Origin: Fragilaria radians
Taxonomy: Eukaryota > Bacillariophyta > Fragilariophyceae > Fragilariales > Fragilariaceae
Length of the DNA stretch: 64,000 nucleotides
Assembly: GCA_900642245.1 (NCBI GenBank)
Contig: CAAAJI010000086.1
Coordinates: 88,934 to 152,933 of the forward strand
Reading direction: 5' to 3'
How positions within the stretch are numbered: position 1 is the stretch's first letter; every line of letters begins with the position of its first letter. This document shows positions 42,017 to 52,839 of the stretch, one piece after another. Below the pieces are notes generated by a model, which worked only from the letters and a program-made list of their open reading frames with translations, searched no databases and had not been told where the DNA came from. The position numbers and the translations under genes were made by a program.

Positions 42017-44185
42017 TTAAAATGTTTCCTTAGAAAAATGGAAATGAAAACCAGGATATTTCTTAGTCAGCAGGTAACAAGAAGAGGAAACTTCGATTGC
42101 CATTGCTTTCGGCCCACACAAGAATACACCACAAGAATCATGAGCAAGGCTCTTAGCTTGCTTCTTCACTGAAAGCAGCTCCACTGCCCATTTGGGTCTA
42201 CCAATTTCAACTTGACGATGATTGTACCTTCCCAGAATAAGATCAAAATTGGTTCGGCTGTGTCTTGCACGTATGGCATGGCACAGAAGAGAAGTGCCTA
42301 GATCTTTATGGTCTTCCTTTACAGAAGTCAAAAAATGTCTCACCTCCATCACTCGGTTTTTATCATATTCGAAGATACTATCCATAATATTAGCGAACCA
42401 TGCAAAGGCTTCTCTATCCCGGACTGTCCAATAGAAAAAAACACGTTTCATCTTTCCTGGGTTGACCAAAAGCTGTTTCAGTACACTAATCATTGGGGTC
42501 ACACCAATTCCAGCTCCAATCAAAACTACAATGGGATAATCTTTAAATCCTTGTGAAGATGCACCAATAGGCCCTTCTACTTTCAAGGATATTTCCAAGA
42601 TCCTTTCTGGGCTTTGAATCCCTCCCTCTTCGTCCGAATCTAAGCCTTTAACAAGATCATACAATCTGCCAGTCCAATCACCTGACTTAGCACAGTGGAA
42701 TTCAATGAAATCTTCGTAGGGAGCTGATGTCAAGCTGAATGGATGCCATTCATATCGTGACACACTAGGAACTTTCAAGAAAGCATACATACCCGGTCGA
42801 ACTAGATTATCCCAATTTTTCGGTTTTTCTAATTTAATGGCAACAACATTACCTTTCTTCACTTGGATATCAAGGATTTTTCGAGTTGAATATGAAGTTT
42901 CACGCACAAAACGAGGAAGAATATAGAGTGCAAAAGGCACCATAATCCAATACACGGACTCAAAAGGCTCAAGGAGATTACCTATTCCATGGAAGCACAG
43001 GGTAATTAACATTACGATGAGAAGATGATGCGTGTACCAAAATGAGTTGAATTTGCTTCGTCGCCAAAGCGTGAATGGGTATGCAATCAGCATACACACC
43101 AACATAATGATTCCAGTTATACCAGCCGTAGTGCCAAGAAGAAATATCCATCGCTCCTTAACGCCTTCCGGTACGTCCAGATTCCTTTCATGAAAGAGTA
43201 CCATGATATCATGTTGTTCTGCATGAGTGAAATTTATGAAGTCACACACATGAGCAGAGACGTGCAATATAGTGAAGATTAGTATAGCAATTCCGAAATA
43301 AATATGACTCATCATGAAAGAATCGAATGGAAAGTAAAAGCGTAGTTTCGTTGCCCGTAGCCGAGTCAAAGCATGGCGGCAAAGTGGCAAAAGTATGAGA
43401 CAACAGTTAAGGTTCAAGCATTGAGCAGACCCTCGAGCAACGATGATACAACTGCCAAATACACTCTTGACATTGACTGAATTGGCATAAATTATTCCTT
43501 TGGTTGTAAAGGCTACCACATTGGCAGCAAAGTACAAAAAAGCCCAAATAGTACGTGTGTATTCACTTTTCCAATGCACATGCGGCATACTTTCCCATAC
43601 TTCTTCGTTTTCTCTTTCTGCTTCTTCCAATTCCTCTTTTGTCGTTGGGCGTTCTTGACCTTGTCGCAAAAGATCAATATCAGCTTTGCCATTTTCGAAA
43701 TATCGCAGTAAATCGGGACAACGTTCGAAAAGACTGGCGAACTGTTCTTTGGTTAAGTGATTACTGCCTTCATCTCCCACATCTTCAATTAATGCTTCGG
43801 CAGCATCGATGATGACTGATTTAGGAACGCATAGCTCAATATCCCTAGCAGCGTGTTCCATCAGCACAACAAGTTCATCCCTTTCAAGTAGTCCATTATT
43901 CGACACATCTACAAGACAAAAAGCCCTGTCAATGGCCTCATGCTTTTCGTTCGACACAATTGCTCTTGAGAAAGTTGTAATCGACGAAATCCCTGCAGGG
44001 CGTATCCCGAGTCGTGATTCGCTTCCACTGTCAAATTCAGAGGTCAATAAGGCCTCGTCATTTAAGGCTATGTCAATCATTTTCTCGTGAAAAATGTTAT
44101 TTTTATGCGATTTTACAATAAAAATTGCCGCTTTGGAGTCGACTGAAATATTCTCATTTGTGACCTTCTCATTTGTCTCCATCAA
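42017..44185 (-). CDS. EF-hand NADPH oxidase, paralogue 2
   Basis: The 722-residue frame has the same architecture as its neighbour at 38209 and is longer by an N-terminal extension of ~40 residues. The EF-hand loop at residues 93-104 (DVSNNGLLERDE) has the expected D-S-N-G-E-E ligands. Membrane His pairs are HIYFGIAILIFTILH and HHLLIVMLITLCFH. FAD and NADPH motifs are HPFSLTSAP, IGAGIGVTPMISVL and CGVFLCGPKAM, and the protein ends in Phe. The membrane and dehydrogenase parts are nearly identical to paralogue 3. Differences concentrate in the N-terminus and in the linker after DWTGRLYDLV, before the SLKVEGPIGASSQG segment. Calcium-activated superoxide production is expected from the family; location is a plasma or internal membrane. 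Start is the first Met; a second in-frame Met lies next to it. Confidence 0.92.
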   Translation of the reverse strand: MMETNEKVTNENISVDSKAAIFIVKSHKNNIFHEKMIDIALNDEALLTSEFDSGSESRLGIRPAGISSITTFSRAIVSNEKHEAIDRAFCLVDVSNNGLLERDELVVLMEHAARDIELCVPKSVIIDAAEALIEDVGDEGSNHLTKEQFASLFERCPDLLRYFENGKADIDLLRQGQERPTTKEELEEAERENEEVWESMPHVHWKSEYTRTIWAFLYFAANVVAFTTKGIIYANSVNVKSVFGSCIIVARGSAQCLNLNCCLILLPLCRHALTRLRATKLRFYFPFDSFMMSHIYFGIAILIFTILHVSAHVCDFINFTHAEQHDIMVLFHERNLDVPEGVKERWIFLLGTTAGITGIIMLVCMLIAYPFTLWRRSKFNSFWYTHHLLIVMLITLCFHGIGNLLEPFESVYWIMVPFALYILPRFVRETSYSTRKILDIQVKKGNVVAIKLEKPKNWDNLVRPGMYAFLKVPSVSRYEWHPFSLTSAPYEDFIEFHCAKSGDWTGRLYDLVKGLDSDEEGGIQSPERILEISLKVEGPIGASSQGFKDYPIVVLIGAGIGVTPMISVLKQLLVNPGKMKRVFFYWTVRDREAFAWFANIMDSIFEYDKNRVMEVRHFLTSVKEDHKDLGTSLLCHAIRARHSRTNFDLILGRYNHRQVEIGRPKWAVELLSVKKQAKSLAHDSCGVFLCGPKAMAIEVSSSCYLLTKKYPGFHFHFSKETF

Positions 44186-44991
44186 AAGCTTACCTCACTT
44201 ATTGTTGATTCATGCTATTTGGCACTGGAGGTATATATATGTAATTTTCGGTTATGCTTATTCGAATGTTTATTTTAGCTGGAGCTGCTGTAAATTTAAA
44301 AAATTCTTACATATACATAGAAAAAACGATTCAATTTGTCGTCACAAAAGTACTTATGAATGAATTTTAAGCGAACCTTTTTTGTTCGTGTCCTCCGACC
44401 AACACATCACTGGAAGCAAACAGGACTCAATATCAATATTCAGCAGGAAATAAAAATGGGCACTTCATATAAAATCAGGCACCTGTTCCAAGTTTCAATT
44501 GGCATGATTTTTTTAAAACTTATGTTGTTTCCAATACTAGGCGGTATGTATTCATAACTTAAACTGCTCCATTTAAGGTATATCGTGATCCATTCCCCAT
44601 GGTATGCCACTTATCCTCCAATACCATGTTAGACTTTGGATTTTCTTGAAAAAAGGCGTGATTTGATATAGCTTCTCCAATGATTCATTGAAGTAAATCG
44701 AATTCCTTCTGTTAAAATAACATTTCATTAACATTTCAAAAGGTGATTCTTCCTCAATGACTAAAAACAGTTGCTCATCAAATGCCCATTATTCTTACAA
44801 TAATTCTTGAATGACAAATTCAGTTTTATAGCACATTGATGCTCTAACAACATCTTTATTTCCAATACAACTCTCTATCAATACCAGCTGCAACTTGTTG
44901 TCATGTGCTAAATTTCTAACAGCTAGATTAAGAAACTATTTTTTTCTAAATTGAGGTGTAAATCATCCAATCCAAATCATTCTCAGAGATT
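44186..44991. other. 5' flank of paralogue 2; no gene recognised
   Basis: No sustained meaningful frame. The right end abuts the assembly gap. Confidence 0.45.
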
Positions 44992-45073
44992 NNNNNNNNN
45001 NNNNNNNNNNNNNNNNNNNNNNNNNNNNNNNNNNNNNNNNNNNNNNNNNNNNNNNNNNNNNNNNNNNNNNNNN
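44992..45073. other. Assembly gap (82 N)
   Basis: Eighty-two undetermined bases. The gap borders the solo LTR, a repeat that probably caused the break. Confidence 0.98.
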
Positions 45074-45500
45074 ACATTAGATCTCTTGTGAATCAATTGC
45101 AACGTGTTTCCTTGACCACGTTGTCTCTTTAGCTTACGTGTTAGATTCAACACTTAAAATTTAGACTTTGTGATCTTAGGTTCATGACTTAGATTCATCA
45201 ATCGTGAATCTTGATAGATTCCTGTTTGTTACTTAGGAATCTGTAATAGTTATTCCTACCGTATTGATATGACGGTCCTAAAAAGATTTTAATTGATCTT
45301 CTTCATCTATAAGCAATATTAAGCATCACTAAATTCATATAAGACTATGTTTTAATTGAATTTATGGAAGGTATAAAAAGAATGTTTAAATATGTTACTT
45401 AACCTAGATTTAGATGCGTAAATATAGTCTTAGTAATTTATTATAGTATTATTAGACTGTATTGCTTACAACCTATGATGTTAGGTATTATCTAGAATCA
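45074..45500 (-). repeat. Solo or truncated Gypsy-type LTR
   Basis: The reverse complement matches the probable LTR at 12885-13342 across most of its length. Shared words include GGTTGTAAGCAATACAGTCT, ACGGTAGGAATAACTATTAC and GGTCAAGGAAACACGTT. It lacks ~80 bases found in the other copy and has ~45 extra bases near 45170-45215. No gag-pol text lies on its left side within the window, but the left end is hidden by the gap. A solo LTR left by recombination, or an element end inside the gap, are both possible. Confidence 0.75.
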
Positions 45501-47122
45501 CGTGTCGTAAACGTATGACATAGTCTCCTTCCCATGAATTTATATCGATACTTTGAATTGATTTTGTTTTCGTTGAGTCAATCAATACTGTCATTTTTTT
45601 CACAAGATAATCAGATTTTTTCTACAAGATAGCCACATTTTTGTGACTGCATATCTAATGTAGGAAATATTTCCTTGCTGCTAATAAGTTTCTACTGGTG
45701 AATTGTTTCGACTTTATAACGATGCTCAGAAAAAGGTATGATGTGATATTGCACAACGTAAACAGAATTTGCTTATGCAAAGCTATTCATTCCCAAGATT
45801 CAATTGCCTATCAGCGCAACACTAATGTTGTGGTTAAAGTTAACCTCTATCATTAAAAAATAGTAGATATAGAAACAAATACTCACTTTCGCTCCAAACG
45901 CTCAAGCAGATTTTAAATTATGACATACACGTGAAACAACATTCCCGTGCCTGAAATTGTAAGTTTTGTATTTCGAATGCAGCACCACTCCTTCTGATGA
46001 TATTGAAACTTACTACTTTCATATTCGGTTCAAAAATGTCAACCATAAAATAATTTCTTCCCTGAGAGTCTTAAAAAGTTATTCCATATAATTCTTAGGA
46101 TTACATGGGCTTTCACCATCAACATTATCATCTGCTTTGTCTGTGAGAAATGAAATCCATATTGGAAATATCCCTTACGTTCTAGTCAGCTTAGTTTTTT
46201 ATTTGTTTAGGGTTATCGATCAGGGATACTGAAAATTATCTTGAGGCTAAGCAATTCACGGTGAAACCTTGAGTTCAATCTAATTTTAGAACTTTTAAGT
46301 GGAATCTCTTTTGAGGCTTCTTCCTCATCTTTGTAGTCCTTTCAACTATTTCAACAAATCCATTATCTAGTGGAATGATGAATGCTCTCCAGTGGACTCA
46401 TGTATAGGATATCAATTTCTCATTGGGATTTTTTGTTTGTTCCCAAGTGGTATTGTCAAACTTGGGTGGAAAATAGTCATAGGTCGTCAGTCCCCTCAGG
46501 ATGCTTGTTCCCAATTAATATTCAGGACTAAATCGTGCATAAATGATATATTTTGTTGGAAACTTATTAAGGTAGCTGAGGCTCTAAGTGCTGCGTGGTT
46601 TTGTCAGAATGCTATAGAATCCGGAGCTACCCCTCATTCAATTGGGGTATAAGTATGATGGTTTTCTAGGATGTATCGGTGACTTCAAAGAGTATTCGCG
46701 CCATAAACTCACGCAAATCATGCTTGCTATCTGGGTGATAGCTACAAATCATGAGAAAAAGTGGACTCTACGTTGCCAAGCTTGAAGCCCAACCATGAAG
46801 GATAAAATGAGGGAATCAATAGTCACTCCTATTAATTAGCATTCACAATCAGAGAGGCAAGTGCAATCCTAGGCCTATATACTTGACATTACAAGGCTAT
46901 ACATTCAAGACGATGTTCCTTAAGGATCAACATATAAATTAAGGTCGAATTCCATTTGTGATGGAGTTTTGAAATCAAGATTCCTCCAACGTGAGGAACC
47001 TGTGGCTCTCTCACACACAAGTTGCAAGTAGAGTATCCTCAATGCAGTAAATGTTATGATTGCATGTTGAAGTTACCACCTGCAAAATCGCTGCGATGAA
47101 ATTGTAAAACATTGCATCTGAA
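45501..47122. other. Intergenic; dispersed repeat copy at ~46196-46345
   Basis: The block 46196-46345 matches 1926-2160 (a region upstream of a Copia gag relic), so it is probably a piece of the same Copia family. The plus frame 46392-46652 that follows has no recognisable domain; it may be element-derived. Nothing else is recognisable. Confidence 0.45.
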
Positions 47123-47839
47123 ATGACTTTACTTCGTTTGCTCTTCATCGTATCAACAAATGCTATTCTATCATCAGATGCATTTTCGTTAACAACACAA
47201 ACGAACAACTATTTGACGAACAAAGATCAGCGATATCCGAATTCAGTCCTGCATCTTGTTAGTTTAGATGTCATTCATGATGCTACTGAGTGTCTATCCG
47301 AGTGGGACAAACGGATGAATCTCGAATGTGTCACCACTTCAATAACGAATGATGCCGATTGTTCGTCGTGGAGGGAACATCAGGGTCGATTGCAACAAGC
47401 TGTGTTATCTCTTCACGAAGCAGCGCAATCGGAACGTGATGTAGACGCTGCACACGGTCAGACCTTGTTGGGAATTTGTGCCTCCTCAGCCTCAGAGGGT
47501 GTGAATGCCTTGAAGGATTGGGTGACAACGCTTCAACTTCCTCGGGGACTCCTTCATGGGATGGATCAAGATGGAGTTCCCCTAACATTTGACGGGGGGG
47601 TTTACATCAAATATAATTCTGGTGGAGTCTTCACATTTGCCGACCTACGACGATCGGGACGTGGATTAGATGCTCTATGGAAGCCTGGAGATGCTATGCT
47701 AGAAGAATATGATGGAGTTTATCGCGGTGTGTACTTTCAAGTGCAATTAAAGGATGGAGAATTTCGTCAATTTTTGTTACCTTTGGATTTATGGAGAAAG
47801 AACGATAGTCAAATCAACGAGGAAACTGAAAGCCACTGA
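47123..47839 (+). CDS. Plastid-targeted DUF1824-like protein
   Basis: The intronless 238-residue frame begins with a signal peptide and an A|F junction at residues 20-21 (LSSDAFSLTT), consistent with diatom plastid import. The mature part resembles the cyanobacterial/plastid DUF1824 family: LLGICASSASEGVNALKDWV, GGVYIKYNSGGVFTFAD, then YDGVYRGVYFQVQ and a closing FLLPLDLW. In the family these correspond to LGICAD, GPVYIKFN, HRGVLVSCQS and LPLDLF. DUF1824 has no established biochemical function. The middle insertion RRSGRGLDALWKPGDAMLEE looks lineage-specific. The gene stands alone between a Gypsy LTR and 2.9 kb of apparently empty DNA. Confidence 0.65.
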   Translation: MTLLRLLFIVSTNAILSSDAFSLTTQTNNYLTNKDQRYPNSVLHLVSLDVIHDATECLSEWDKRMNLECVTTSITNDADCSSWREHQGRLQQAVLSLHEAAQSERDVDAAHGQTLLGICASSASEGVNALKDWVTTLQLPRGLLHGMDQDGVPLTFDGGVYIKYNSGGVFTFADLRRSGRGLDALWKPGDAMLEEYDGVYRGVYFQVQLKDGEFRQFLLPLDLWRKNDSQINEETESH

Positions 47840-50784
47840 AAAGTAAACTAAGTTTCAGTGTGTTGATCACTAGAAAACGTAGATAAAATAGCTTCGTCTT
47901 TAATTTTAGTTAGTCACAAGCGGATTGGCTATGGAATTGATAAAGAAGTTTGTAATGGAGAGAGCGTTTTTAACGATTAATTGAACTAAACAATTCCATA
48001 GGTAAAGGCTGAAAATCATATTGAATTAATCAATTGATTAAATGCAACCATGATATTTACTACTTAGACATGGGGCTTGATCCAAGTCAAGGTAAAATAG
48101 GATTGTTTAAATCAAAATATCTTCAAAATTTGTTCCATAGACGATAATTTGATCTTCCCTCGTAAAATACAGCATACATCTCTGTCCATATCTGAGCACA
48201 AGTGTCTACGTATATTCACCATGGAAATGGAACGATTTCTTTGCTAATTCTTTGTATCCAACGTAAATGCTTTTAGGACTAGAAAGTGACTCCAGCAAGA
48301 TATGTATGGCAATTGTGAATGAACAATCCATATATGCCTTCTATTAATGTACATTGAAGTAGAAGATTTCTAGAAAACCTCATTCTCTTGCCTTTTTTTG
48401 CTAAAAAAAGAATTGCAAATTATCATGCATGAAGTAGAAAACGATCATGTAGTAAAATGATCATGTGCTTAACAACTCAACTGGATTTATAATTTTTGAA
48501 TAGCCAGCATTGAAGGTTTGCATTGATTTGGTAAAAGTATCATTGTATCTGTAATAGGATGAAAATAACGAGTTGTCGTTTTTGATGTTCGCTCTATGGG
48601 TTTTATACTAGAAGATATCATGTAACTGGTCTATTGTATGTTGCCTTTGGTACTATTGGTAGTGAGATAAGCTAGAAAAGATATTGATTTATAAATGTAT
48701 ACCTATGTAGAGAGAACGTAAGTGTCGAATGTGTCAGCGACGCCAACAATTATTGGCATATCCCTTACGCGGATTCTACAATAACTTTATTTGTCTTAAC
48801 TACTGATTAGGATTAGAAAATTTTAGGCATTTGAAAAGACAGAGAATCTTAAAGAAATAATCAAAACCTTTAGGTCTTACGGTAGTGAAGAGGACTTTCA
48901 ACACACTTAAAAGTGGATACCTAATTGTTCCCTTCTCTGTTTACCATCCAGAATCAACATTTTCTTTGATAGGTTGTCACATATTACCTTCTAGGATTAT
49001 AGAACTGAAGCGATAAAGAATGCTTTCGGTCTTTGTTTTGAAAGGGTAATTAAGAAGTTCACGTATGAAAATAAAAAAGAAGTATTGGAAGAAAAAGCAT
49101 TCCTTAATGGTCAATCTCCATAGCAATTTCAATACATGACACACATTTTTCTTCAATGCACATGAAAGTTGGTAATTATATAAGTTTTGTCCAGGAGGGA
49201 AAATCGATCCCCTTGGTCGCCTATTTATGCTGATTCGTTTTTCCAGAGTTCCAATTAGGCTGCATTCAGGGTGATATCCAAGCTAGAATCATCAGCTTGC
49301 TCTACTCTACCATTGAGACTTCCAACATCTATTACAGTCATCCTCTTTTTGCCTACACGAATCATAGTTACGCCCACTAGAGCTAGTACTACGAATCCAT
49401 ACATGTCAAGTCAGTATATCAGTCTTAGAAAATACCATATACAAGGCATCTGATGAATCAATGTTTTGTGAATCTTCATTACTTTAATTTCTAGTTCCAA
49501 AGTTAGTAGTGGTTTAATCTTGAGTTTGAAATAGTTTTTCTTCCAATATCTGTTCCTTTGAGACAAAGGATGATAAATTATAGTGGAAGCAATACCGCCA
49601 CTTATACAACTTGATTACCTTTTATTTTTGCATTCTTGAACTTACTCGGTAAATAATTTTGTGTTTTTTCTGAAATAACATCATTTTCTTCCGTATCATT
49701 CTTAACCTTTTGGTTCTCCTCAATTCTTGTTAGTCAACTTGTTTGTCAATACTATTCATGAGTAATGTTGAGCCTTTTGGTAGGACCTGGATGATATTTC
49801 TCATCACAAAGGCTTCAATATATTGTAAAAAGCTGTATTTCTCCATGTTCAATGCCTATCACAAACCTTTTTTATTCATCGTTGTCACATGTGTTACCAG
49901 GTCCTGAAATTTCAAAGTTACAAAGTTTAAAAGGAAGGTCTTCATTCGAAATCCAATCAATCTCATATCATTTTTAAGTGACGTCAATAGTTGTTCATTG
50001 ATACTATCTAGTACTGCAAGTGTTCAGATTTCGAGACCAAAATATGTGGATGGACTCAGATAGGCTGCAATGTGTTTCTCTTAACGTAACCAATAGGGCT
50101 AATTGATTATTGAATCCACAAGCGTATTTTTTCGCTTATGAATTCTCTTTATTTGTAACTCTGCATCAATGGCATACTTGAATAGTTTCATCGAGCCATA
50201 CCAGCATAAAGTAATATAAATGCGGGCTCCCTGTGTATTAGATATTATTGTCAAATAGAAAATATGATATTTTTCAAGCATTGTTGATGTGTACTGGCCT
50301 TGGAAAGTTTATCTCGTGCTTTCGATGTACAAACAAATCTAGTAATTTCTAAATTTATATGATAACATATTCCTCTGATCAGTAAATGGAATCAATATGG
50401 ACAGTCTAACGATATTGAGGGACGTATACTACTTTAGATAAATGTTGTTAGGTAGTACCTGTCTTAGAGTCAAATCTGTCCCATCTCATTCCTTAGTGCA
50501 CCAAACATTCAGATCAACAAATTTCTTGCTCGGATTTACCCTTAGCTTTTTCTCTTGATCTGAGAAGAGATATCGCTATCAAAATTCCATTGATTTGACC
50601 GGTAAACGCTTGGCACTAAGGGTCCTATCTACGAATGTATTTGAAACATCTTTGTTCAATTGCTATGATGGTTGCATAAGTACCCTTGAAGTGCCTAATT
50701 TTGTAAATAACAAAAAATGTTTCTTTTAAATTTGAAGTTAGTCAAAGTCACTAACTTGGTTTGACGTGGTCACATATTGATGCG
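47840..50784. other. Long intergenic region; no gene recognised
   Basis: Nearly 3 kb of AT-rich DNA with frequent stops in every frame. Short frames at 49271-49453 (plus) and 50099-50281 (minus) show no motif, signal or repeat partner. Decayed transposon sequence is likely but cannot be assigned. Confidence 0.45.
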
Positions 50785-52839
50785 CTAAAAGATTTCCTTG
50801 GAAAAATGAAAATGAAAGCTTGAATCATTCTTTGACAGGGTGTAACACGACGAAGATACTTCAATAGCCATGTTTTTTGGACCGCAGAGGAAGACACCAC
50901 ACGAATTGTAAGCAAGGCGCTTGGCTTTCCGCTTGACTGAAGAAAGCTCTTCATTCCACTTTGGCCTGCCAATTTCAACTTGACGATGGTTGTATTGACC
51001 AAGAATGAGATCGAAGCTCGTTCGGGTATGTCTAGAACGTGTCGCATGATGCAGAAGAACAGCGCCCAAGTCCCTATGATCATCCTTCACAGATGTCAAA
51101 AAATGTCTCACTTCCATCACTCGATTTTCATCAGTTTCAAAAATTTCATCCATGATTTTTGCAAACCAGTCGAAGGCTCCCGTGTCACGAACTGTCCAAT
51201 AAAAGAAAACTCTTTTCATTTTTCCAGGATTCACCAAGAGCTGTTTCAATACACTTATCATTGGGGTCACTCCAATTCCTGCTCCAATCAGAACTACGAT
51301 TGGATAATCCTTGAATCCTTGAGAAGATGCACCAATGGGTCCTTCAACTTTCAAAGTTATGTTAGAGAATATTTCATGTTTTGATGTTGCTGCTTCCTCA
51401 TCAAATTCCAAATCTTGAACAAGATCATATAATCTACCAGTCCAGTCGCCTGATTTGGCGCAATGAAACTCAATGAATTCATCTGAAGGAACTGATGTCA
51501 AACTGAAAGGATGCCATTCCAATCGCGAAACTGTTGGAACTTTGAGGAATGCATACATTCCCGGTCGAACAATGTTTTCCCAATTCTTGGGACGTTCAAG
51601 CCTTATGGCGACTACATCGCCTTTCTTAACGCTGATATCGAGGATTTTTCGCGTAGAGTAGGGAGTCTCACGAAGGAAACGAGGAATGATGTATAGTGTT
51701 AGCGGTATCATAATCCAATAAACAGACTCAAAGGGCTCCAATAAATTGCCAGTTCCATGGAAGCAAAGGGCTATCAACATAATTAAGAATAGGTGATGTG
51801 TGTACCAAAATGAATTGAACTTGTGTCGTCTGCATAGCGTAAAGGGATACGCGATAAACATGCATACTAACATGATGATTCCTGTGATCGCAGCTGGGGT
51901 TCTCAGCAAGAATAACCATCGATCTGCCGCTCCTTCTGGAATATCTATGTCATCGTTATGTAACAACAATAAGATATCATCTTTATCCGCGTGAGAAAAG
52001 CTAATGAATCCACAAGCATGTGCAGAAACATGCACGATTGTAAAAATCAAGATTGCAATCCCAAAGACGGTGTGAGATAACATGAAGGAATCGAAAGGAA
52101 AATAAAAGCGCAGTTTTGTAGCCCTTAACCTCGTAAGGACATGTCTACAAATAGGAAGGAGAATAAGGCAGCAATTCAAGTTCAAGCATTGAGCTGACCC
52201 ACGAGCAACGATGATACAACTGCTAAACACGTGTTTGGCGTTTTCATCGTTCGAGTATCGTATTGCCTTGTTGGTAAATGCTGCCAAGTTCGCCATAAAG
52301 TACAAAAATGTCCAAATCGCACGTATGTATTCACTCTTCCAGTGTATATGAGGCATAGATTCCCAAGTTTCTTCATTCTCTCGCTCATTCTCTTCTATTT
52401 CCTCTTTAGTGAGAGAACGTTGAGAAGCACGTCTCATTTTTTTGACATCAACTGCTTCAGGATCAAAGCATCTCAATAAATCGGGATGACGTGCAAAAAG
52501 TGTGAGGAATTGCTCCTTGGTAATATGGATACCGTCGGACGCCCCCAAGTCTTCCATCAGGGCTTCAACGGCATTGATAATAACGGATGCTGGCACACGA
52601 AGATGTATCCTTTCTGCGGCATTCTCCATAAAGAAAGCAAGTTCATCTTTCTCTAGTAATCCGTTTTTTGAACTATCCATAGAAGAAAATGCTCGATCGA
52701 TTGCATCATGCATTTCCTTGGAAGGTAAGCAATACGTGTCTACTTGATCCAAACCATCCAAGCCATCGAAAACAATTACATTATACTTTTCCCCAGTGTC
52801 ACATACGTTGTGGCTCGTAACGACCATTTCAGTCTTCAT
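50785..52839 (-). CDS. EF-hand NADPH oxidase, paralogue 3
   Basis: The 684-residue intronless frame has the full NOX layout. The EF-hand loop at residues 55-66 (DSSKNGLLEKDE) has complete calcium ligands. The membrane domain has His pairs in HTVFGIAILIFTIVH and HHLFLIMLIALCFH. The dehydrogenase part has HPFSLTSVP (Val where the two paralogues have Ala), IGAGIGVTPMISVL and CGVFLCGPKNM. The terminal Phe is kept (HFSKEIF). It is separated from paralogue 2 by 6.6 kb that contains an LTR and a plastid gene, so the cluster was probably opened by insertions. Function as for the others: NADPH-driven, calcium-responsive superoxide production. The start is the first Met; no upstream exon is evident. 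Confidence 0.92.
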   Translation of the reverse strand: MKTEMVVTSHNVCDTGEKYNVIVFDGLDGLDQVDTYCLPSKEMHDAIDRAFSSMDSSKNGLLEKDELAFFMENAAERIHLRVPASVIINAVEALMEDLGASDGIHITKEQFLTLFARHPDLLRCFDPEAVDVKKMRRASQRSLTKEEIEENERENEETWESMPHIHWKSEYIRAIWTFLYFMANLAAFTNKAIRYSNDENAKHVFSSCIIVARGSAQCLNLNCCLILLPICRHVLTRLRATKLRFYFPFDSFMLSHTVFGIAILIFTIVHVSAHACGFISFSHADKDDILLLLHNDDIDIPEGAADRWLFLLRTPAAITGIIMLVCMFIAYPFTLCRRHKFNSFWYTHHLFLIMLIALCFHGTGNLLEPFESVYWIMIPLTLYIIPRFLRETPYSTRKILDISVKKGDVVAIRLERPKNWENIVRPGMYAFLKVPTVSRLEWHPFSLTSVPSDEFIEFHCAKSGDWTGRLYDLVQDLEFDEEAATSKHEIFSNITLKVEGPIGASSQGFKDYPIVVLIGAGIGVTPMISVLKQLLVNPGKMKRVFFYWTVRDTGAFDWFAKIMDEIFETDENRVMEVRHFLTSVKDDHRDLGAVLLHHATRSRHTRTSFDLILGQYNHRQVEIGRPKWNEELSSVKRKAKRLAYNSCGVFLCGPKNMAIEVSSSCYTLSKNDSSFHFHFSKEIF

